A stretch of 21,814 nucleotides of DNA from RQOF01 sp964461135. GTDB taxonomy: Bacteria; Calditrichota; Calditrichia; RBG-13-44-9. The notes under the pieces were generated by a model. That model was given only the letters and a program-made list of their open reading frames with translations. It did not search any database and was not told the DNA's origin. Location of the stretch: the NCBI GenBank assembly GCA_964461135.1, contig CAYWTB010000077.1:1-21814 (forward strand), in the 5' to 3' direction. How positions within the stretch are numbered: the stretch's first letter is position 1; the number at the start of each line of letters is the position of its first letter. Below, piece by piece: positions 15,723 to 21,814 of this stretch. The position numbers and the translations under genes were made by a program.

Positions 15723-16955
15723 ATGAACTCAGCGTTGATAAGTGCTCTTTCGCATTTTGGAACCAGGGATGGAGAAGTCATAATTGCCGGACAGAAAGTG
15801 ACTGAAATAGTAAATAAATACTCAACACCTCTTTATGTGTATGATCAATCTGTGATTAAATGGCGTCATCAAGCGCTGCGAGATGCCTTGCCCCCACAAA
15901 TTAGGATATATTATGCGGTTAAGGCCAATCCCAATATTGAAATCCTTAGAATTTTAGGTGGATTGTATGATGGATTGGATGTGGCTTCGAAGGGGGAAAT
16001 TGAAAATGCCTTGAAGGCTGGAATACCGGCCAGTGTAATGAGTTTTGCCGGACCCGGCAAAACTATTGATGAACTAAAATATTCGGTCGAAATAGGACTT
16101 GAAAATATCAGTATTGAGAATGAAAGAGAAATTGATCATCTTATAGAAATATGTTCTAGCTTGAAGAAAAGTGCCAGTATATCAATAAGGATAAATCCTG
16201 ACTTTGATCTGGCAAAATCGGGCTTAAAGATGGGTGGAGGGCCGAAGCAGTTTGGTATAGATAGTGAAAAGGTATCAGCCCTAATAATGAAAATTAATCA
16301 AATTGAATTATTAAATTTCGAAGGTATTCATATTTATGCAGGTTCACAAAATTTAAATTCCGAGTCTCTTATAGAATCATTTCAAAAAATCATCCAATAC
16401 AGTTTGGAACTCAGCAAAATGACAAACATAACATTAAAAAGAATTAATCTTGGAGGAGGATTTGGTATACCCTATTTTGCAAAGGACGAAGATATGGATT
16501 TAATAAAAGTTGGTAAAGGCCTTAAAGATCTTTTAAAAGATAACCATGATTATTTAAAGAAAACCAAATTAATAATTGAGCTCGGACGTTTCATCATTGG
16601 AGAAGCAGGTATCTATATGACTAAGATCTTATATAAAAAAAAATCAAGGGGTGAAATTTTTATAATAATCGATGGTGGTATGCATCAACACCTGCCGGCA
16701 TCCGGGAATTTCGGTCAGAGCCTGGTTCGCCGACCATTCCCAATTACGGTCCTGAACAAAGTAGATAATCCTCCCGAAAAAGTAAATATTGTAGGACCAT
16801 TGTGCACTCCGTTGGATACGTTTGGTATGGGGACTGAAATTCCAGAAGCCGAAGAGGGAGATTTGATTGGGGTATTTAATGCAGGAGCGTATGGCTATAC
16901 GGCTAGTCCGCTTAAATTTTTAAGCCATAAAGAACCGGGGGAGATTATCTTTTAA
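15723..16955 (+). CDS. Group IV PLP-dependent decarboxylase, XrtA-associated type
   Basis: 410-residue fold-type III enzyme of the diaminopimelate/ornithine decarboxylase family, like the XrtA-associated decarboxylase (TIGR03099). Lys67 in YYAVKANPN would form the Schiff base with PLP. NLGGGFGIPY (242-251) binds the cofactor phosphate. Cys361 with Asp365 in GPLCTPLDTFG is the second-subunit active-site motif, and NAGAYGYT (386-393) supplies the Tyr near PLP. The usual EPGR motif reads ELGR (286-289), keeping the Arg but losing the Pro. It should remove a carboxyl group from an amino acid, free or bound to a carrier. BtrK and VinO, of the same family, act on aminoacyl-ACP, and the neighbouring ligase and ACP suggest the same here. 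Which amino acid is used is not known. Coupled to the ligase upstream. Confidence 0.9.
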   Translation: MNSALISALSHFGTRDGEVIIAGQKVTEIVNKYSTPLYVYDQSVIKWRHQALRDALPPQIRIYYAVKANPNIEILRILGGLYDGLDVASKGEIENALKAGIPASVMSFAGPGKTIDELKYSVEIGLENISIENEREIDHLIEICSSLKKSASISIRINPDFDLAKSGLKMGGGPKQFGIDSEKVSALIMKINQIELLNFEGIHIYAGSQNLNSESLIESFQKIIQYSLELSKMTNITLKRINLGGGFGIPYFAKDEDMDLIKVGKGLKDLLKDNHDYLKKTKLIIELGRFIIGEAGIYMTKILYKKKSRGEIFIIIDGGMHQHLPASGNFGQSLVRRPFPITVLNKVDNPPEKVNIVGPLCTPLDTFGMGTEIPEAEEGDLIGVFNAGAYGYTASPLKFLSHKEPGEIIF

Positions 16956-17005
16956 AATAAATTCATGAAGATAAGAAAATTAGTTATTAATTTTGATAAT
17001 ATATC

Positions 17006-17010
17006 AGGAT
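17006..17010 (+). promoter_or_regulatory. Ribosome binding site supporting the ATG of the secreted protein
   Basis: AGGAT ends 9 bases before the ATG at 17020. An in-frame TTG at 16993 would add nine charged residues in front of a standard signal peptide, so the ATG is preferred. Confidence 0.5.
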
Positions 17011-17019
17011 AAATACGAT

Positions 17020-20000
17020 ATGAAATATTATTACTGGATTATTATTTTAATAACATTAATATATTTTGACAATATTCTGTCCCAAAATGAAACGTATTAT
17101 TGGTATTATTATGTTGTAGATAATAGTGGTAATGTTGGAACTGACATAACTTTAGTTTATGATTCAAATAATCTACCACATATTGCATATAGAGAGATAA
17201 GTGGCCAATACTATGTGAAATATGCAAAATATACTGGTACCAATTGGGAAATATATTTCGTTGATAATAGGCAATTTCTTGGGTATGGACGAGTAAGCAT
17301 GGATTTGGATGATTTTAATGTTCCTAATATAATTTATCATACCAATGATGGCCAAGAATTGTGGCACGCCTACTTAGATGGTCAAACTTGGAGAAATAGT
17401 TTTGTTGATGTTACATATACTCTTTGGAGATATGAGATTGATGCAAAAGTAGATCATCAAGGTAAAGTACATATGTGTTATGAAAGAAGATATCCCGAAT
17501 ATCCTGATAAAATATCTTATGCGTTCTTTCAAAATTCTTCATATACAGCTGGAATTGTAATTGACAACGGACTCACTGGTAAATGGAATGACCTGTGTTT
17601 AGATAATCTTCAAAGACCTTGTGTTGCATATTTCGATTTTGTAGGATCTGAACTTGCGTTTGCTTATCTAAATCAGGGTGTTTGGATTAAAAATATTATT
17701 GATTCGACCGGATTTGTAAATGAACAAGGTTACTATCCCTCAGTGACACAGGGAAATGACAATCAATATTATATTTCTTTTCAAAGTCATACAAATTCAG
17801 CTCTTCGAATCGCAATAGGTGTTCCAGATAATTGGATAGTTGAGAATATTAGAACAATTTCGGGCTGGGATGAATTTAGTACGCCAAATCCACTTGTCTT
17901 GGATAACCAGAATGATCCTTATATTGCATTTTTTGAAAAACAAGATAGTTCTTTATACATTGCTTTCAAAAAAAATAATATCTGGAATTTTGAATTAGTT
18001 GATTCGATTGGAAATGTTGGCCAATGGGCCTCAATGGATATTAATGGTGAGGGATTACCATCAATAAGTTACTACGATGCCACAAATGGTTATCTCCGAC
18101 TGGCTGTTGCCAGTTTAACGCCACCAGTTGATACGGACACAGACGGCATTCCTGACTATCTGGAAAACGCCCATGGAACAGATCCTATGGATCTCGACAG
18201 TGATGATGATGGATTGGGTGACGGGGAAGAAGATGCAAATTTTAATGGATTAGTTGAAAAGTATGAAACAAATCCTAGGTTGGTTGATAGTGATGGTGAT
18301 GGTTTAAATGATGGTTTGGAATCCGGAAGAACTGTTGGCATTCCGCCGCAGGGTGGTATCAAAGGGACAGATCCATTGATTTTCGTGGCAGATCTGGATC
18401 CCAATACAACTACTGATCCGGCTAAATTTGACACGGACGGAGACAGCCTGGGAGACGGCGATGAGGATTTTAATCACAACGGCAGGGAGGATTGGGAAGA
18501 ACCGGATCCCAACAATCCTGATACTGACGGTGATGGCATAATTGATGGATTTGAGATTAGGGTTGGTGCCTCACCTCTGGATGTAGATTCGGATGATGAT
18601 GGATTGGCTGATCAGAATGAAGATAAAAATTTAAACGGTATTGTTGAAGCCAGTGAAACCAGTCCCGGATTGTTTGATACGGATCAGGATAGCCTCTCGG
18701 ATGGATTGGAACTAGGTGTAATCAACGGGGTAGCCGATCCGGATGGATCCGGCAAATTACGTGGTACCGATCTGGCAAAATTCATCCTTGATCTTGATCC
18801 ATCTACTACCACCGATCCGAGAAACCAGGATTCTGATAACGATTATTATGTGGATGGCGGTGAAGACTTTAATCATAACGGTCGCCGTGATTTTGATGAA
18901 AGTGATCCGCTTAATCCGGATACAGATGGGGATACTATTCTGGATGGATATGATATTCGCCTAGGTGCAAGTCCTCTGGACATTGATTCGGACGATGATG
19001 GTCTGGGCGATCAATTTGAGGATTTAAATAAAAATGGTATTATCGATCTGGGAGAAACCTCTCCCGGAATGTATGACAGCGATGGGGATCAGGTTAGTGA
19101 CGGGGTTGAGTCCGGTGTAACTGTAGGACTGGCCGATCCGGATGGATCAGGACCCATAAAAGGAACGGATCCGAATATATTTGTAGCGGACACAGATCCA
19201 AATACTAATTCTAATCCTTCATTATGGGATACCGATGGGGATGGATTATCTGAAGGTGATGAAGATGAAAATTTCAATGGCTCAGTAGATCCCGGAGAAA
19301 CACATTTTTTATCGTATGATACCGACAATGACACCTGGTCAGACGGTGACGAACGGAGTTTTTTAAGTGATCCCTTAGATTATCATAGTGTACTTCACAT
19401 AGATACTGTAATGCAGGAATATTTTAATGGGAGTTTAGTCCCGGCAGGGTGGCAGGTAGTCGATGAAGGAACAATAGATGGGCCGTCTTATTGGTTTATC
19501 TGGGATGAATCTTTAACTCAGGGTAGCAATATTCATGGAGGAAGTGTTACCAGCGGGGGCGAAGATCCCTTTAAACCGGGAACTTACATTTGGGCAAGTG
19601 GTTTTACCGGAGCAGATTATAAAATTTCTTTTAAAATGCGCTCTCAAAGCGATGGGAATATGGGAATAATGTTTTATTATAAGGATAATAATAATTATTA
19701 TAGATTTTCAATGAATAAGGAAAAAAAATATTACCGAGTTACAAAATATTTTCAAGGTCAGCCTAGTGTGATTAGTCTTGATTCATTCACTTATGAGTCT
19801 AATAAGTTTTATGAAATCATCCTTTATGTTATTCAGGGAAGAATTCAAGTATATCTTAAAGGGAAAAGGATTTTTGATATTCATGATAGTTCACATGTGG
19901 AAGGTAGTATTGCGTTTTATTGTTGGAAAAATCCCATAGTTTCTTTTGATGATATTTCTATAATCTCTGCTAATCCCATTACTGGTATTAGTAATACCAA

Positions 20001-20592
20001 TCTTACCACAATAAAAGGGTTTTACATTGAAATGATGGATATCGGAAACCGCTTGACCTGGCAAATTGAAAAAAATAATCTCGTTGCCACATTAGAGATT
20101 AGAAAATATAAGTCATCAAATGGATTGTCGGAAATTATTTTTACTAAACCGCTTAATACAATTAGTGATGGGAAAGGTTTATATATCGATAATCAAGTCT
20201 GGGATATTAAAGACTATGAACTAATTTTGTACAATTATGATGGGAACATAATTGGACGGCAGAGAGGAATTTGGAAAAATAATAGTGAAAGTCCTTTCTT
20301 AATTTCAAATGTATTCCCTAATCCTTCTCGAAATATTACAGAATTCAGCATAAGAGCATCTAAAACTGGGATTTTGTATTATGCTATATATGATATTTTA
20401 GGTCGTAAGGTCAGTGATCGAAAAAAAATAAATCTACAAAGTGGATTGAATAAATTGGAATGGAATGGCAGGAATAATTTGGGTACTAACTTACCTTCAG
20501 GAATATATTATCTGAAAATTGAAATTTATGATAAAATCGATCAATCAATACTATTTTTCAATGATCAAAAAAAGATACTTCTACTTCATTGA
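17020..20592 (+). CDS. Large secreted protein: propeller-like repeats, calcium TSP3 repeats, lectin-like domain, C-terminal FlgD/sorting domain
   Basis: 1190 residues. A signal peptide (MKYYYWIIILITLIYF, cleavage near residue 21) leads into seven repeats of about 45 residues (about 40-365), each with an aspartate turn, a P-x-I-x-Y/F strand and a Y/F-A-x strand, which suggests a seven-bladed beta-propeller. Residues 371-787 hold thirteen DxDxD-type thrombospondin-3 calcium motifs, arranged in three tandem units of about 130 residues. Residues about 797-984 look like a concanavalin/LamG-like beta sandwich (FNGSLVPAGW to VSFDDISI). The C-terminus (about 1097-1190) has NVFPNPSRN, LGRKV and WNGRNNLGTNLPSGIYYLKI, as in FlgD-like Ig and type A sorting domains of the FCB group. 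No PEP-CTERM tail is present. It is probably exported and surface-attached, perhaps an adhesin or glycan binder. Function is inferred from architecture only. Confidence 0.88.
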   Translation: MKYYYWIIILITLIYFDNILSQNETYYWYYYVVDNSGNVGTDITLVYDSNNLPHIAYREISGQYYVKYAKYTGTNWEIYFVDNRQFLGYGRVSMDLDDFNVPNIIYHTNDGQELWHAYLDGQTWRNSFVDVTYTLWRYEIDAKVDHQGKVHMCYERRYPEYPDKISYAFFQNSSYTAGIVIDNGLTGKWNDLCLDNLQRPCVAYFDFVGSELAFAYLNQGVWIKNIIDSTGFVNEQGYYPSVTQGNDNQYYISFQSHTNSALRIAIGVPDNWIVENIRTISGWDEFSTPNPLVLDNQNDPYIAFFEKQDSSLYIAFKKNNIWNFELVDSIGNVGQWASMDINGEGLPSISYYDATNGYLRLAVASLTPPVDTDTDGIPDYLENAHGTDPMDLDSDDDGLGDGEEDANFNGLVEKYETNPRLVDSDGDGLNDGLESGRTVGIPPQGGIKGTDPLIFVADLDPNTTTDPAKFDTDGDSLGDGDEDFNHNGREDWEEPDPNNPDTDGDGIIDGFEIRVGASPLDVDSDDDGLADQNEDKNLNGIVEASETSPGLFDTDQDSLSDGLELGVINGVADPDGSGKLRGTDLAKFILDLDPSTTTDPRNQDSDNDYYVDGGEDFNHNGRRDFDESDPLNPDTDGDTILDGYDIRLGASPLDIDSDDDGLGDQFEDLNKNGIIDLGETSPGMYDSDGDQVSDGVESGVTVGLADPDGSGPIKGTDPNIFVADTDPNTNSNPSLWDTDGDGLSEGDEDENFNGSVDPGETHFLSYDTDNDTWSDGDERSFLSDPLDYHSVLHIDTVMQEYFNGSLVPAGWQVVDEGTIDGPSYWFIWDESLTQGSNIHGGSVTSGGEDPFKPGTYIWASGFTGADYKISFKMRSQSDGNMGIMFYYKDNNNYYRFSMNKEKKYYRVTKYFQGQPSVISLDSFTYESNKFYEIILYVIQGRIQVYLKGKRIFDIHDSSHVEGSIAFYCWKNPIVSFDDISIISANPITGISNTNLTTIKGFYIEMMDIGNRLTWQIEKNNLVATLEIRKYKSSNGLSEIIFTKPLNTISDGKGLYIDNQVWDIKDYELILYNYDGNIIGRQRGIWKNNSESPFLISNVFPNPSRNITEFSIRASKTGILYYAIYDILGRKVSDRKKINLQSGLNKLEWNGRNNLGTNLPSGIYYLKIEIYDKIDQSILFFNDQKKILLLH
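17149..18117 (+). repeat. Seven propeller-blade-like repeats within the secreted protein
   Basis: Seven imperfect units of about 45 residues. Their first strands begin at LVYDSNNLPHIAY, MDLDDFNVPNIIY, AKVDHQGKVHMCY, LCLDNLQRPCVAY, VTQGNDNQYYISF, LVLDNQNDPYIAF and MDINGEGLPSISY. Several end with a W-x-x-x-x-V/I-D segment. The count of seven matches the most common beta-propeller size. Similarity is at protein level only. Confidence 0.7.
18196..19380 (+). repeat. Three tandem ~390-400-bp units encoding calcium-binding TSP3 blocks
   Basis: Units begin at 18196, 18586 and 18985 and encode about 130, 133 and 132 residues. Each opens with DSDDDGL, has an ExN-x-NG EF-like element, a KGTDP or RGTDL turn, DLDP or DTDPNT, and further DTDGD motifs; the first two units end with GASPLDV or GASPLDI. 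The third ends with SDPLDYHS instead, suggesting a capping unit. The first and second units also share FNHNGR near their second half. Confidence 0.85.
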
Positions 20593-20788
20593 ATTAAATA
20601 GTTTTTTACCATCACTTTTGCATCACTACTTAAAATAAATGATGGATGAAACTCTACTATATTTGTCAAATTTTAATTTAAGTTCATTCTTACAAAATAG
20701 TAGTTATTAAAATAAGTTATATAGTCAAATGATGAAAAAACGAAGCTAAAAGTTCAAATATTTTTTAATCTAATATCATTTTCTAGTA
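20593..20788. other. 196-bp AT-rich gap
   Basis: Nothing clear is encoded between the secreted protein and the last glycosyltransferase. There is no T-tract terminator with a good stem and no recognisable promoter pair. The size and composition are compatible with a new transcription unit starting here. Confidence 0.4.
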
Positions 20789-21745
20789 ATGGTAAATAGT
20801 AATAATTCTTTGGAAAAGGAACCATTAGTTTCTGTAATTATACCCACTTTTAATTGTGAAGATTATATCGAGGAAGCAATAGATAGTGTACTCAATCAAA
20901 CCTATAGAAAAATTGAAATAATTGTAGTAAATGACGGTTCAACAGATGATACTCAAGAAGTTTTGAAAAAATATGGTCATAAAATAATATTAATAAACCA
21001 AACAAATGCAGGCGCTCCTTTTGCCAGAAATAGGGGTCTTGAAATTGCCAGGGGAAAATATATTACTTTTTTAGATTCTGATGATATTTGGCAAAAATCA
21101 AAAATAGAAAAACAAGTATATTATTTAGAAAGAAATAAAAATGTTGGACTAGTATATTGTGATTGGGATATGTTGATTAAGGATAATACTGGGAAATTTA
21201 TACATCAAGATCAATCCCCGGCTCATTCATATGTAAAATACAATACATCCGGGTGGATTTATAATCAACTTCTCTTTGATAGCACTTTAAATACTAGTTG
21301 TGTAATGATTAGAGACTCTATCATTAAAAAGGTCGGAAAATTTAATACCAAATATTTAAGTGGTCAGGATTATGATTATTGGTTTAGAATTTCAAGGCTT
21401 ACTCAAGTCTATAAGTTAGATGAAAAATTAGCATCATACAGACAACATGAAAATAACATGACACAAAAATATCGAGACATAGACTATAGAACACTAATAA
21501 TTGAATCCTCAATTCAAAAATGGGGCCTGGTAGGGCCTGATGGGAAAAAAACAAAGAAAGTTGATCTTTATCGCAGATTAAGTGAATTGAGTTGGGAATA
21601 TACATACAATCAATTTTGGTATGGAAATTTTAAAATTGCATTAAAGTCAATTCTAAAAAGTATCAAATATTATCCCTTCAGATCCAGAAGCTGGATTTAC
21701 GGTATTTTTATAGTACTAAGAATCTTATATATTAATTTATTATGA
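20789..21745 (+). CDS. Glycosyltransferase family 2
   Basis: 318-residue GT-A fold transferase. The N-terminus is classic GT2: VSVIIPTFNCEDYIEEAIDS (about residues 14-33), VLNQTYRKIEIIVVNDGSTD (34-53), ARNRGLEIARGKY and FLDSDDIW, where the DxD-like SDD would bind the metal and nucleotide sugar. SGQDYDYWFRIS (about 191-202) supplies the ED-type catalytic acidic residues of inverting enzymes. No membrane anchor is evident apart from a hydrophobic end (WIYGIFIVLRILYINLL), which could associate with the membrane. It is a further sugar-adding enzyme of the surface glycan locus. The donor is unknown. The ATG has no Shine-Dalgarno site. Another gene may follow beyond the window, since the last 69 bases hold none. 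Confidence 0.9.
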   Translation: MVNSNNSLEKEPLVSVIIPTFNCEDYIEEAIDSVLNQTYRKIEIIVVNDGSTDDTQEVLKKYGHKIILINQTNAGAPFARNRGLEIARGKYITFLDSDDIWQKSKIEKQVYYLERNKNVGLVYCDWDMLIKDNTGKFIHQDQSPAHSYVKYNTSGWIYNQLLFDSTLNTSCVMIRDSIIKKVGKFNTKYLSGQDYDYWFRISRLTQVYKLDEKLASYRQHENNMTQKYRDIDYRTLIIESSIQKWGLVGPDGKKTKKVDLYRRLSELSWEYTYNQFWYGNFKIALKSILKSIKYYPFRSRSWIYGIFIVLRILYINLL

Positions 21746-21814
21746 TATAAGTTAGTTATCCTGAAAAATTCATAAAAATAGCTGTTTTCTCTAACAAGTA
21801 TTTGTTTTATATTG

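Noticed and set aside
18156..18434. Antisense Ser/Pro-rich frame within the calcium-repeat region
   Set aside because: It is the complement of Asp-rich GAT codons (giving Ser/Pro-rich antisense), a standard shadow; the same applies to 19089-19334.
1..21814. CRISPR arrays, tRNA or rRNA genes, insertion sequence transposases
   Set aside because: No regularly spaced short repeats, no cloverleaf or rRNA-like sequence and no transposase-like protein were found on either strand.

Overview
The window is an AT-rich bacterial surface-polysaccharide locus with every gene on the plus strand. The DNA suggests a member of the FCB superphylum (Calditrichota-, KSB1- or Ignavibacteria-like). Reasons are the low G+C, weak or absent Shine-Dalgarno sites before many genes, and a secreted giant protein with thrombospondin-type-3 calcium repeats and a C-terminal FlgD/type-A-sorting-like domain. 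The assignment is an inference; there is no rRNA or other phylogenetic marker here.

Layout. (1) 88-4112: a SAM methyltransferase, a polysaccharide pyruvyl-transferase family protein and a Wzx-type flippase, with a G+C-richer palindromic repeat-like insert at about 865-1045. (2) 4279-7732: a FemAB/GNAT-like acyltransferase and two GT4-type glycosyltransferases, matching by recall the FemAB-like protein and the two glycosyltransferases of the exosortase A (XrtA)/PEP-CTERM gene neighbourhood. (3) 7856-11924: two asparagine-synthase-like amidotransferases separated by a 313-bp gap that contains a large imperfect inverted repeat. The first enzyme looks fully active. The second has lost the glutaminase nucleophile (Cys2 to Ser) and the oxyanion residues but keeps the synthetase site. 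(4) 11960-16955: an acyl carrier protein, two alpha/beta hydrolases with abnormal nucleophile elbows, an AMP-forming acyl ligase and a group IV PLP-dependent decarboxylase. These again correspond to the XrtA-associated set. (5) 17020-20592: a 1190-residue secreted protein made of a signal peptide, seven propeller-like repeats, three tandem calcium-binding units of about 130 residues, a lectin-like beta domain and a C-terminal FlgD-like/sorting domain. (6) 20789-21745: a GT2 glycosyltransferase.

How the genes may work together. The glycosyltransferases build a lipid-linked glycan, the flippase exports it, and the methyl- and pyruvyl-transferases decorate it. The ligase, ACP, PLP decarboxylase and amidotransferases look like a small-molecule line. 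By analogy with butirosin (BtrI/BtrK) and vicenistatin (VinN/VinL/VinO) chemistry, it could load an amino acid on the ACP, decarboxylate it there and pass the aminoacyl group to the glycan. The FemAB-like protein is a candidate transferase. This pathway is a hypothesis. No exosortase, PEP-CTERM protein, Wzy polymerase or initiating sugar-phosphate transferase is visible, so either the locus continues outside the window or this lineage uses the module without protein sorting.
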